Positions 1 to 11,684 of a stretch of 64,000 nt of DNA are shown piece by piece. The DNA lies in assembly GCF_026914265.1 (NCBI RefSeq), contig NC_069136.1, positions 20,800,715-20,864,714 of the forward strand, in the 5' to 3' direction. The notes under the pieces were generated by a model. That model saw only the letters and a list, made by a program, of their open reading frames with translations. It had not been told where the DNA came from and searched no databases. Every line of letters begins with the position of its first letter. The first letter of the stretch is position 1. Origin of the DNA: Mya arenaria (lineage: Eukaryota > Mollusca > Bivalvia > Myida > Myidae). Position numbers and translations under genes: made by a program.

Positions 1-176
1 TCGATTTGCGTGTCGGCTCGAACTCGCTTTACTCGACTTCCTCTTTATGTCGAACTGTATGTAAAGGACCGATTTTTTTTTCTACTGAAAAGTAGCATTC
101 AAGCTTGGCTCGAATTTACCGAGGCTCGATGTATTTTCGCCGGTCCCTGGGAGTTCGAGCCAACGGAGTTCGACTG
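1..176. mobile_element. MITE fragment with CAGTCGAAC-type terminus
   Basis: The right end reads GAGTTCGACTG followed by TA, with internal segments such as GGCTCGAA and a GACCG/CGGTC motif. The same ending and motifs occur in the complete 171-bp copy at 15811-15981 and in fragments near 43541 and 37356. The left end lies outside the window. The TA flank and CAGTCGAAC terminus resemble Tc1/mariner- or pogo-type nonautonomous elements, which is an inference from the ends alone. A 114-codon open frame across it has no recognisable domain. Confidence 0.6.
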
Positions 177-359
177 TACTCGTACAGTCATGAAAAATGA
201 TTTTATAGCGCTAAAAGAGATACTGTACTGTATAAGGTATCGCCGGCAGTGCTTCTACGAGAATTGCATCGAAACGCTAAAGCTCGAAACTGAGACACTA
301 TTATTACTCTTTAAACATACAGGTCATTTGGACCCAAACGTACTAAACGAGTAAAGTTT

Positions 360-1900
360 CATGAAATTCCTTAAAGATGCGTGGTAACAGTTGTTCAACA
401 TCAGGCCCTTAGGGACAGTAAATCATAGCTGTACGTAATATGTACATGTTTTATGAATAAGGAGGGCGACTACCTAACTACTAACTAAGATAAATGATCT
501 CAATATATACCAATATTATTCGAGCAACTGTGTCAACTTTTAACAACCCAAGCCCACACTTATTTGTAATATACATGTCGACAACTTATTCATAACTGTG
601 CATTTGTAAGTCTTGTCAAGTTTCCTTTATTTCACTCATTCCAATAGATATACATATATGGATCAGTGAGGTAATATTATAAGATAATATCAAACAGGCA
701 AACGAGTGAAATGCTTACATATATAAATTTGATTACTTATATTACAATTTTATGATGGTATATTTCATAAATATTATATTGCTAATGTTATCAATTTGGT
801 TAAATTCTTGTCACATACATATATAAATAAATGGGTTGTTAATATCCATAAAGCAATATGACTTGTATTTTGAATATGTCAACAGGCATGTAATACAAAT
901 ATATTGTTTTCAATAAAATTACTTTAACAAAAAGTATTAAGTTAAAAATCTGTATTTTATTCAAGGTATTCAAGAGTTTCTCTAGTTTGTAAATTTTAGG
1001 TTGTCTGTAAAAGTAGGGCTTTAGATATTTCTCCATATGTGTACACAATCAGCTGTCAACTACATCGCGTATGTGAACAATTACATATCAATCAAATATA
1101 ATCCACAATAATAAAACGTATTGAGTATCCGAACATGTATGACAATAAACATTTAATAAAAAGCAATTTATTTCATAAAAGTTACGTTAAAGTTCTCGTT
1201 ACGTTACAACGTTTTGACATTACAGAGACTAGAAGAAGTTTGAAATCTTACCAGCACGCGATATATTTAACATTTATTTTTATCAATTTAAATATAAGCG
1301 GACTCAATATGTAATATTAAATTATTATTTTTTTGTAAACGTTCTCTAATCTATCCAGAAACTGGCTCACAAAAGATGTACAATATTTCAAACACAAATA
1401 AAATTATAAACGCAACAACAAAAAAACAGGCTGATCACAAAGCAAATCATGACCCCTTTCCCGCAACTGCCATCATCGTCGTTGTTAGGCGCAATTCTGC
1501 AGCACACCCTCATAGTTTTACACAGTGTACACAGACGCCGTCCGAGCCGGCAGATCTCCGTCAGGTGGAGAATAACCTGGAGATTAAACACAGCTAATAA
1601 ATTACCATCGTATTTCTAGTGTGGCGCTTGTTTTTTTCTTTCATAAGCAGTGTTTGTTGAACAATGTGAGTTTAAACTAATTTAAAAGATTTCAGGCCCT
1701 CTTTCAGGTTTAAATAAAGATAGGCTTAAGATCGTAGGTACGAGGAGTTTTCCCATTATAAGCTTTTAAAAATACCGATTTTTTTCGCATAGATTCTGCC
1801 TGTAAGCAGCGTTAAGTATATATATCTTGCTCATTTGCCCATTGTAAGGCATTGTTTTCAAAAGGATTGAGTTTTAACAAAGGTGATTGATCACTTTCCG
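360..1900. other. AT-rich intergenic DNA, no gene recognised
   Basis: Only short frames without recognisable domains occur here, such as the overlapping open frames around 1376-1597. No convincing repeat, RNA gene or regulatory structure was seen. Confidence 0.5.
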
Positions 1901-1975
1901 CCATGTTGGTTTCAAAGTTAACTAGTTTTCGGATAGAACGAACCGATGAAATCGCCTTCGGTAGGGGTTTAGATA

Positions 1976-2175
1976 GTTTCGAAAACCGGTTTCGGTTTTC
2001 GTTAAAAAAAACGATAAAACTGGTTTTGGTTTTCGTTAAAGAAACGATAAAACTGGTTTTGGTTTTCGTTAAAAAAACGATAAAACCGGTTTCGGTTTTC
2101 GTTAAAAAAACGATAAAACCGGTTTCGGTTTTCGTTAAAAAAACGATAAAACTGGTTTTGGTTTTATTTGAAACT
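1976..2175. repeat. 33-bp minisatellite, about 6 copies
   Basis: The unit contains ACGATAAAAC, then CGGTTT/TGGTTT and GGTTTTCGTTAAA, and recurs every 33 bp. Because 33 is a multiple of 3, the frame stays open and yields an 11-residue peptide repeat of the type KKTIKPVSVFV. That openness follows from the repeat and is not evidence of a gene. Confidence 0.85.
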
Positions 2176-2358
2176 GTAACAACAAATGCACAGTTCGTGA
2201 AACCGATATAAAGTATACATAATACGTAACACGAATACAGGAAGCTCTTCCATTTATTTTCATTTTAAACAGGGGAGGGGGACACTTCAAACAGTTACGA
2301 TGGATTCATATCGTCATCATGCAATCACAACTTATAAAAGTATTAGTTACAGCAAAGT

Positions 2359-2800
2359 TTAAGAGGACTCGCTCATGTTTTTGGACCAAAAATTAGTCTT
2401 CCCGGTAATGCATCCTGTACACTTATTTTCATCATTATTTTACTCAATGAAATTGAAATTGCAGAAAAAAAGTACAGTTAAACATAAAAAAGCATTCTGG
2501 TTTTAGTTGGGTTCGAACCCACGCCTGTAAAGTCACGAAACAAATTAGAACACAGCCGACTTGTCCACACGGCCACCGGGATTTTAACGAACATGGTGGA
2601 TATTTTGACGTGTTAAGAATACATTGATAATATCAGGTGATAATGGCAATCAACCACTCACGTAACACCACAGCCGTAATTAATGTTCAATAACGCGATT
2701 GAAAATTGTGTACTTCAAAGACGATATTTGATCAAATATCAATATTTGCGGAAGGGTTCCAGCTTTTGGAATTTTTGTTTTAACAGACAGACAGACATAC
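2359..2800 (-). mobile_element. TTAA-flanked repeat with tRNA-like core (copy A)
   Basis: It begins at TTAA then GAGGACTCGCTCATG. On the minus strand, 2507-2580 reads like a tRNA-derived promoter region: TGGCCGTGTGG resembles box A and GGTTCGAACCC matches box B. The distal part, GGGTTCCAGCTTTTGG, is shared with copies near 4750-5150, 23432-24238, 33065-33260 and 35560-35920. It is either a TIR element that captured a tRNA-like SINE head or a composite repeat. The right end appears truncated at a GACA microsatellite. Confidence 0.6.
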
Positions 2801-2874
2801 AGAGTTGTTTATTGTCGTAAACATGTAAATAGTTTCTTGACACTCCTCATAATTAAATTAACTGTTTTAATGCA

Positions 2875-3660
2875 CAAATTATCAATCTCAAGCGATTATC
2901 AACATTTCCCCAAAAAGTCGTTCAAGCAGTTCAGCGGACTAGCGGCCTAGCGGCCTAGTGGCGTGAAGTTAGCGGCCTGGCGACCTAGCGGCCTAAAATG
3001 GTATCCTATTTCAAAGCATGTATACATGTCTTTTCTTCTATGACAATGATATATTACCTGTTTTTATGCACAAAATATCATTTTGAAGCGATTTTCAACA
3101 TTATTTTCCAAAATGTCGTTCAAGCAGTTCAGCGGTATAGCGGCGTAAAGTTAGCGGCCTGGCGGCCTTGCGGCCTAGCGGCCTAAAATGGTATCCTATT
3201 TAAAAGCATGTATACATGCCTTTTCTTAAAAATAATAATGATATATTAACTGTTTTTTTCCAAAAAAGTCAATCAAGCAGTCAGCTATTTCAAAGCATGA
3301 AACATGCCTCTTCATCTAAAACAATGATATATCTACTGTTTTAAGCACAAATCATCACTCTGATACGTTTCTCAACAAAGTCGATCAAACACTTCAGCGG
3401 CATAGCGGCGTGAAGTTAGCGGCCTGGTGGTCTAGCGGCCTAGCGCCCTAAAATGGTATCCTATTTCAAAGTATACATTCACTTTCTTCTATTTAATAGA
3501 CAGTTTATATATCATTGTTATAGAAGAAAAGACATGTATACATGCTTTGAAATAGGATACCATTTTAGGTCGCTAGGCCGCCAGGCTACTAACTACACAC
3601 CGCTAGGCCGCTAAACTGCTTGAACGACATTTTGGAAAAAATGTTGAAAATCCCCCGGAA
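2875..3660. repeat. AGCGGCCT-rich dispersed units, three direct plus one inverted
   Basis: Blocks rich in AGCGGCCTAG/AGCGGCCTGG are each followed by AAAATGGTATCCTATTT and CATGTATACATG. They recur near 2935, 3130 and 3400, and the same series appears in reverse complement at about 3500-3640. The direct and inverted halves meet near 3480-3500, so the locus could fold into a large imperfect hairpin. No coding content was recognised. Confidence 0.75.
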
Positions 3661-3887
3661 TAACCGACAAGAGGTAAATGCAGACTATGAGAGCAAATGT
3701 CCCTTTAAAACATTCGTCGTGACTCGTGTGCAAAATACATCTCGTTCTAAGGTGTGTGCATTCTACCATGTTCAAAAGACTGGTTTAACTGCACCTATCC
3801 TCATTTCAGTATAAGGTTTCAATACACTCGTCGACTGAATGAGAAGAGGCCATAGCAACTGTCTGATAAATAGGATGAGTGATTTAC

Positions 3888-4030
3888 TTAAATCTGCACT
3901 CTCGCAGATTGACAGTTTCGAGTTTTATATTATTTGTGTCCAGAATCAGCTGATTTTGGTTACAATGCCTTCAATTCAGTCATATAAGATAACTCACTAA
4001 AGAACAGATCACAAAACTGCCGAAAATTTC
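3888..4030. mobile_element. Truncated TTAA MITE (AGCTGCACTCTCACAG family)
   Basis: It starts at TTAA followed by ATCTGCACTCTCGCAGATT, then the internal CAGAATCAGCTGATTTTGG segment shared with the copy at 31216-31534. The right half is missing. Confidence 0.55.
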
Positions 4031-4749
4031 ATGGGGGTGGGGGGTGATAAATATTGACTGGAGTGTGTATCGGATAAGTGGCAGTAAAGCTTTAAATTCT
4101 GGCACCTTTATACACCCGCGGAGGTTGAAATTCTTATTGATTGCCTATCTGTAATTTTATTTGATATAAATGTTACAAAAGGTTGTATTCTATTCTGTAA
4201 TGGTTGCCTGTTTGTTCAATTATAAAACATTAGTGTCCACATTTAAACAGAAGAAGAGAGAAATTAAACTTTAGTACTGTTTAACCCAAAAGTCATGAAA
4301 ATAAACCGTAAAGTATTTAAACTAGCTGTGGTTGATTCTAAAATATCATTTTTGACTCTCTAGATTCAATAACAACAAATCTTATATGCTTTTTATCATA
4401 ATGATATAATTGCCTTGATGTTTATATAAGTGTGCAAATATTTCGCTTCAACTATAAACTATATATTGGAATGAAGCTTTGCACAAACCCTGCCAGAGTA
4501 ATTACGCACATGTTTAGCAAATAGTGTATCTCTGCCATATTATGAGTAAGAAATTTGTGCAAAAACTAAACCTCAGCAATACAAAAAACACTTTTGGTAT
4601 TCAAGTGAAACAATATGCACATATATTTCACAAGATAATCTTGTTATACATTGATATGTTTTTTCCATGAAAATAAAACACGCTAGATTCAAATCTAGCT
4701 GCTTTTGGTGGACACTGGGTGCCATACTATTTGGTCTGAGAAATGGATG

Positions 4750-5150
4750 TTAAAGTGACTAGCTCATTGTTTGTAAAATACACTGTTTAAATTACAAAAT
4801 GAAGTTTTGCAAACCATAAGGAGTGTAAAAACAAAGATACCAAAAGCTGGAACCCATCAGCAAATATAAACATTTGCTGAAGGGTTCCAGCTTTTGGAAT
4901 TTTGTTTTAACACTCCTTATGGTTTAAAAGACTTTATTTGTAATTAAAAAAAGTCGTTGAAGACCGCAATTTTCACAAGCGTAAACAACGCGATTAAAAA
5001 TTAATAACGCTGTGGTGTTGTGTTATTGGTTGATTGACATTATCACTTGATGTCATCAATGTATCATTAACAGGTCAACATATCCACCACTTGTGTTTAA
5101 GGCCCGTTGGCCGTGTGGACTAGCCGGCTGTTTTCTCTTTTGTCCCTAGC
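4750..5150. mobile_element. Rearranged copy B of the TTAA/tRNA-like repeat, with hairpin
   Basis: It begins TTAAAGTGACTAGCTCATTG. A near-perfect hairpin occupies about 4812-4924: AACCATAAGGAGTGT and CCAAAAGCTGGAACC on the left are mirrored by GGTTCCAGCTTTTGG and ACACTCCTTATGGTT on the right. The following sequence repeats the body of copy A in the opposite orientation and ends in GGCCGTGTGGACTAGCCGGCTG, a tRNA-like box A region. It looks like two half elements joined head to head. Confidence 0.6.
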
Positions 5151-5256
5151 AGAGATATTGGTTTTACGGGACACAATATAGGTTAATAAGACTTGATACA
5201 TGCACAAAATAATCATTTTGATTTTAATTTAGAAAAGAATATTACCCCTTTTAAAT

Positions 5257-5699
5257 CAGTTTGTGTATGCCACTTGAAAAATTGCGTTATAAATGCTACG
5301 TCGGAAGGCAATGTTTTGCTTCGAATTAAGGCTTAAAATCAAAGATAACTTCACTATTTCTTCACCATTTTAAATGAAACATAGCGCGGTCTACGCCGCT
5401 TACGGAGCCACGCCTTCGGTCTTTTACCAGAGCTTGATTGAGAGTTTAGTTTCCTTAAACACTTCGACAAACGTTTTCACAATACGGCCGTTTGACGGAG
5501 CCCTGTCAAAACATTATTTTGGAAACCGGTTTGTCAAAGTGTTTTGAAACTAATCGCCTTATCAAACTCCGGTAAAGTTTCATTAAAAATGGTGAAGTAA
5601 ATCAAAAGTTATCTTTGTTTTAAGTCTTCTTTTTGAGCAAAATATTGCCGTCCGACGTAGCAGATATGACGTTATTTATCACGTGGTATACACACACTG
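5257..5699. mobile_element. Foldback MITE, copy 1, with TAAAT target duplication
   Basis: The left end CAGTTTGTGTATGCCAC and right end GTGGTATACACACACTG are inverted repeats. The homology continues inward through TACGTCGGAAGGCAA / TTGCCGTCCGACGTA and further, giving long arms around a central part. TAAAT flanks both ends, at 5252-5256 and 5700-5704, which is a good target-site duplication. A second full copy is at 11194-11679 and a half copy at 39690-39890. There is no coding capacity; the superfamily is not assigned. Confidence 0.85.
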
Positions 5700-5825
5700 T
5701 AAATTGTTTTTTTTTAATTAAAAGCTATGTGGTCACAACATCTCCAAAGAGCCAAAATCGCTGATAGTTTGTATCTGTTCATAATTCAGTTTTTTGTTGT
5801 TTTTTTTATCTTATAGTTATATGGC

Positions 5826-5935
5826 ATGAAGTAAATTCTTCATGATAAAGAATGGGCGGGGCAGGCGTAGCGTACCTGACTTAGCGAACGAGCCCTTCTT
5901 ATTCATTCAGAAATTACTTCAATCATCTAACTGAC
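5826..5935. repeat. Imperfect inverted repeat, small MITE candidate
   Basis: ATGAAGTAAATTCTTCATGATAAAGAATGGGC on the left is matched in inverse by GAGCCCTTCTTATTCATTCAGAAATTACTTCA on the right, with a GC-richer loop. No second copy was found in the window. Confidence 0.45.
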
Positions 5936-7050
5936 TAAGAATACAACCTCATTGGTTGACACACTGTCAACAAAACATCTGACGCAGGGTGTGTGTAATG
6001 TGTAGCAGTAGGTGGACACACGGAAAAGGTCAAATTCTTAATGATTAATCCTAGAACTGAATAAATGCTTATCTGCGACTTCATTTACCTAAATCTAAGG
6101 TTATATTCTAAACAAATTATAGTATTAGTTGCACTAAGCCTCAGGTGTAAGTCTCATTTATTAGGCAAACTTACTTACAGTTCGTGTTATCACAGCGGAA
6201 ATAAAAGAAATCTTTAATATCCTTTTCTTTTATTCACGAATAAACTATCAGACTGTGTTCTTGGAAATTAATTACGGATTTTAACCTTAATCTCCTTTGT
6301 AGGTCTTCACGAAGCGGAGTTTTACGAGAAAGGAATCCTTGCTTCTTCAGTAGAGCCTTTGTCGTATAAACAACCCGGTATTGAGACCCCGAACAGTCAT
6401 CTTATTAGGCTACAGATAAAAGATTATAAAATGGAAATAACAACAGGATAAAGTATTTATTCTAATTACGTTTACAGTTCAGGAGTTCTAATATCTGTGG
6501 CTTTATTCGTTTTTCATTTGCAACTTTGTAAGCTTCTTGGTTATAAATTGGATATCAAACAATTACACCATGTTAAATGAATCCTATTTGTGTGGTTTAA
6601 CATCGACTGTGTGTTTCTACAGTTCTCCATCCTTTGGGTTTTTGATATTTTTACCATGTTTACGTGTTGTCTTTGTGTTTGTGTATTGGTACGATTATAA
6701 GAATGCAGAACTTAACTGTGTAATAACTATCGTGCGGATAACTACAACACTATTCACTTAAACGTTCGCTATTTATTGAACGTTGCCCTTGGCAACATTG
6801 CACAAAAGAGTCACTTTACCCAATACCATCTTGATTAGAATTATACACTCGCGCTGACACACACGTATTTGTTATCAATAACTAAGGAGGTCGGTATATA
6901 ATTATTACATTAACGGCTAACTTAAAACCGAAATTTACATTCAAGTTCCAATTACAGTCGAAAACTAACCTTTAAAGGCGCATAGAGCATGGCAAATCAA
7001 ATCTATTCAATATCTTTGGAGTACATTGATCAAATCAAAACACCTTTATT
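5936..7050. other. Intergenic DNA, no gene recognised
   Basis: AT-rich DNA with only short frames, such as 6537-6761, which has no recognisable domain. No structure found. Confidence 0.45.
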
Positions 7051-7056
7051 CAGCCC

Positions 7057-7850
7057 AACCATTTGAGGTACAAACAGCATAGCAACTTAACATAATTTAA
7101 CCTCTTTAGTATGAAACACAACATATCAGCTCACCTTAATTTAACCTCTTTGATGTACATACAACATAGCAACTCACCATAATTCAACCTCTTTGAGGTA
7201 CATACAACATATCAGCTCACCTTGATTTAACCTCTTTGTGGTACATACAACATAGCAACTCACCATAATTCAACCTCTTTGAGGTACATACAACATATCA
7301 GCTCACCATAATTCAACCGCTTTGAGGTACAAACAGCATAGCAGCTCACCATAATTCAACCTCTTTGTGGTACATACAACATAGCAACTCACCATAATTC
7401 AACCTCTTTGAGGTACATACAACATATCAGCTCACCATAATTCAACCTGTTTGAGGTACATACAACATAGCAACTCACCATAAGTCAACCTCTTTGAGGT
7501 ACATACAGCGTAGCAACTCACCATAAGTCAACCTATTTGAGGTACATACAACATATCAGCTCACCTTAATTCAACCTATTTGAGGTACATACAACATAGC
7601 AACTCACCATAATTCAACCTCTTTGAGGTACATACAGCGTAGCAACTCACCATAATTCAACCTCTTTGAGGTACATACAGCGTAGCAACTCACCATAAGT
7701 CAACCTCTTTGAGGTACATACAGCATAGCACCCACCCTAATTCATTCTCTGAGGTAGATACCTCATAGTAACACCCCTTAATTCAACCTCTTTGAGGGAT
7801 ATACAGCAAATCAACTCACCTTAATTCAACCTCTTGGAGACTCATCTTAA
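7057..7850. repeat. 43-bp minisatellite, about 18 copies
   Basis: The unit is 43 bp and contains CAACCTCTTTGAGGTACAT followed by ACAACATA and GCAACTCACCAT. Copies alternate between CATAGCAACTCAC and CATATCAGCTCAC variants, and the array decays toward 7750-7850. CCTCTTTGAGG within each unit is itself a short palindrome. Confidence 0.9.
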
Positions 7851-8490
7851 TTTTACCCTTTGATGTAGATACAGCATAGAAACTCGCCTTTCTTCGACAT
7901 CTTTAAGATGCATGCACCAATGTACGGCAATGTAGAACATTAATATAAACACCCAGGTTCACTCATTACTTAATCTAAAATAATTATTATGCTTCTTATC
8001 TTTTTAAATGTAATGTTAGCTTCATAAAGGCAGCTTTCTTGCTAAGTTTTGACTTAATTATAAAACTATTCTCGTTTTAAAGATGGACAGTTGTTTGTTT
8101 AACAGGAGCAAAGATCGGTAAATACTTTTACAGGTAAAATATTAGATATTCAGAGTTTTATCCCTTAGCGTAATGTAATATTTTTGTTTTCATCTAACAA
8201 GAAGAGTAATCCATTGAAATTCTCATATTGAAATGGTCTACATCTGCAGTTTGTAAATCACCAAATCTTGAAAAATATCTATATCTTCCCTTGACACGTG
8301 TATTTCTTTAGACTTGGGGAAGGGTGGGGTTGTTTGGGTCTTGGGACTGATGCCTTATTTTGCGAAAGTATGATCATTTGCTATGGACTTATAAATGGCT
8401 TTTTAAAAAAGAAGAGAGTTTTCCTCGAACAATTATGTATTGACCCGGACTGATTAAATTTGATGCAAAATTATGTGTTTTTGTCCAATT
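7851..8490. other. Intergenic DNA, no gene recognised
   Basis: AT-rich, with no open frame of interest and no repeat recognised. Confidence 0.4.
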
Positions 8491-8816
8491 TTAAAGCTGC
8501 GCTCTCACAGATTGAACGTTTTAACAACTTTTTTATATTTTTTGTATTGGGACGAGCCAATTTATGCGTGGAAACCAGTTATTTAATACTGCTGACAAAA
8601 AAGTAGATCGCAGATTTTTATATTTAGGTAAAAATTGATGTTTTATGCATTTTTCTTTAACCGTTAGTAACGCTTTTAGCCATAAAACATTAATTTTCGA
8701 AGGGAAATATGAAAATATACGATCTAATATTATCACTGGTTTGCTGATAGTTACGCAAAAATTTGACAAAGACAAAAGTTGAAAAAAACGGTAAATCTGT
8801 GAGAGTGCAGCTTTAA
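8491..8816. mobile_element. TTAA MITE, AGCTGC family, full-length copy 1
   Basis: The ends are AGCTGCGCTCTCACAGATT and its inverse AATCTGTGAGAGTGCAGCT, at 8495 and 8812, each flanked by TTAA. The body of about 318 bp has no coding capacity and is shared with copies at 23548-23906 and 31216-31534. A TTAA target is characteristic of the piggyBac superfamily, so a piggyBac-related nonautonomous element is the leading guess, although the termini do not begin CCC. Confidence 0.85.
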
Positions 8817-8819
8817 AGC

Positions 8820-11190
8820 ATTATTATGTTTAACTCCTCAAACTTAAATTATAAAACAAAAGAAAAACAGATATGAATTAAGGACAGCTAAAATAATGGT
8901 CGAGGATTGAACCCGAAAAAACTACCGCTCTAGAAGGGCACGATCTTTGAGCGGGTTCAAGGTATGATCTTTCTTTCATTGTATTTGGCTATTGATGCAA
9001 GCTCATTAGGCACCTGACAAGGGTCTCATCAAGTTGTGTGCATTATGCCAAGATGCATTTAATATTTCAAAGCGTCATAGTTCACAAGTTTTTGTTTGCG
9101 CAAACAAGACAGTACACAAAATTGTCCCCATAAAACTCTGGAAGCGCAATTAAATATTAAAATTGTAATATGGCCAGGTGTGGAAAGGAATTTAAACTTA
9201 TTTAATACATCTTTCTCATAAAACATTCATGATTCGATTGTCTCTATAAACAATATGTGAAAGAGAAGAGCAAATGTTCTTTATAATAATTTCCCGGTTC
9301 ATTGATGCATGAAATTGATAAAAAAAATCAAAATATGAAATAAACGCGCAGCTTTTTGGATTCTTTATTACTTTCAGTGGCTGTGCTTTTGTGCTCGGTT
9401 AATGGTATTTTATCATTCGAATAGCCTTTACTATCCCATCTTTTGATTGCTGACAAAACGTTTATTATGATAATATGCCGCGAAGTTGAAAGGTATGTTC
9501 AGCGAATTGATGTTTATTACTATGATGCTATTCTCTAGTTGAAAATTTTACCCTTCAAAGAATAATATTGCCTTTTAAGGGCCGGGATTTTATTTCAATT
9601 TTATTTGATGGGAAAAAAAGTTATTGTTGAATAGAATTTGAAATTGCTACATTTTGATAATTTAAGAAAAGGACGCACAAAGGCATTACAGTCACAGGAC
9701 ATTTTAAAGATGCACTATTACTCCCAAATATTTTTTTCCATATTTGATACAATTGTTTTCATTAACCAAAAAGGATTAACAAATGTCGAAAATTGTTTTT
9801 TTATGAACGATATTGCGTTTAATTTGAAAGAAAGGTGCAGAAAACACGATATATTTACCTTATGAGACGATAGTAGACCGCAGTAAATCTTTTAGCATTC
9901 ACCAATCATTTAATATTGTTGCATGTTCATCTATTAAATGCACGGTTATAAAGTTGTTATCAGTTATTAATATTTTCCTTAAATGCATTATTTAGTTAGT
10001 AGTTGAAGGTTTATCTCTCAAAATTTGTATTCGTTATACATGTGTATGCATTGATTTTGAATAAAAGTGTCACTTTAAGTTGACTAAAGTGTATCTATAC
10101 ACAGAAACACAAAAAAGTGGAAAACAAGTTTCGTTATCCAGTTTCATTCAATTGTTTTGCCAAACATGTGCACTGTGCAATGTAGTAGAAGTTTCTAAGA
10201 AAGCTTTCCATTAAAAAAAGAAGTCCCATTTTTTGTCGGATATATCGAATGTTCGTTATCTCAATATTTTTTTCTTGAGGGCTCGTCGACAACGTCGATG
10301 TAACAAGTTCCCACTGTACCATTCCATTTCCAGTTAAACATGTGTGCATGTATATCAAATTATTTGCTAGATTTAAGAAGGGGGGGGGGGGTATTATATT
10401 GATTTTGATAATATATTCCAATTTTTTTTAAGAATTCACAATTTTGGACCACAAGAGAGAACTAAGTTCATTGAACTCATGTACCATAAGAATGTGATTT
10501 TTACGTTAGTTTTTCATTATAATTACAGGCAACTTAATTAAGGTTTGTGCGTGACGTTGTGACGTCACAAGAAAATCCAAACCTTTGTGAAGTTTAAAAA
10601 TATTATTGTACAGCTTTGTAGTGTATTGTACATGTACTTTCAGCCGATCTTGATAAAGATCTGAACGAAGATGTCTTATAGAATTAATTTTATTAACGAA
10701 ATTTGCTTGTTGAAAAAGTTATAAATTTTATACAATTCGTTAGCTGAAAACAACCATGAATCTAAAGTACATATTTAATGTAATTTTCATAAAACTCACA
10801 GATACACAGAAAATCCTCTAACTTTGGAAAATCAACCATTATTGACAATCCATTACCTAATCAACAAAACAACCCATTTTCACAATTTCTATTAATACGT
10901 TAAACAAGACATCATGCCTATTTAACCTCATTCATTTCACATTCACGAACATTTCCAAGTCAGCAAGCATCTCAAATCAAGCATAAGTCGAGTTCTTAGA
11001 CAAGTTTTCAGCAATTGATTCTTTCCAAAAACCAGCAATATTTCTGATTGTTGGTTATACTGTAAGGAACAATTTGCTCCAATAGCACGGGGCGTATGGT
11101 TCATTACACTCCTGCGTTTCGATAAAAGGCGATGTCAGACCCCCTGTTGAGGTATTACACTACATTGTACTTCAAACTGAATGCTACCAT
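8820..11190. other. Intergenic DNA, no gene recognised
   Basis: Low-complexity and AT-rich. A poly-G run lies at 10381-10391. Open frames at 9638-9865 and on the minus strand at 10134-10421 have no recognisable domain and no splice context that would support them. Confidence 0.45.
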
Positions 11191-11193
11191 TGC

Positions 11194-11679
11194 CAGTGTG
11201 TGTTTACCACGTGATAAATTACATCATATATGTTTCGTCGGAAGGCAGCATTTTGCTTAAAATGAGGACTAAAAACAAAGATTACTTTTCATATACCACA
11301 CCATATTAAATGAAACAAAGGGCAGTCTATGCCGCTTAAAGAGCCCCGCCTTCGTTTTATTTCCGGAGTTTGATAAGGTGATTAGTTTCATCAAACACTT
11401 CGACAAACATGTCTCAAAAGTAATGTTTTGACAGTGCTCCGTCACACGGCTGTTTTGTGCAAAGGTTTGTCGAAGAGTTTTAAGAAACTAAACTCTCAGT
11501 AAACTCTGGTAAAAGCCCGAAGGCGGGGCTCCGTAATCGGCGTAGACTGCGCTATGATTCATTAAAATTGTGAGGAAATAGTGAAGTTATCTTTGTTCCG
11601 AAAGTCTTCATTCAAAGTAAAATGTTGCCTTCCGACGTAGCATTTAGGATGCAATTTATCACGTTGTATACACACACTG
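11194..11679. mobile_element. Foldback MITE, copy 2
   Basis: The ends CAGTGTGTGTTTACCACGTG and CACGTTGTATACACACACTG are inverted. Internal arms share TCGGAAGGCAGCATTTTGCT with its inverse near 11610-11640. The flanks read ATTGC (11189-11193) and ATTGA (11680-11684), a 4-of-5 match consistent with a decayed 5-bp target duplication like the one at copy 1. The body parallels 5257-5699. Confidence 0.85.
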
Positions 11680-11684
11680 ATTGA

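Noticed and set aside
10..354. 114-codon frame at the window start
   Set aside because: Lies over a MITE fragment; no domain.
2507..2580. Functional tRNA gene on the minus strand
   Set aside because: Box-like motifs only, within a dispersed repeat whose other copies are degenerate.
7057..7850. CRISPR-like regular repeat
   Set aside because: The 43-bp units are contiguous with no unique spacers, and the DNA is eukaryotic.
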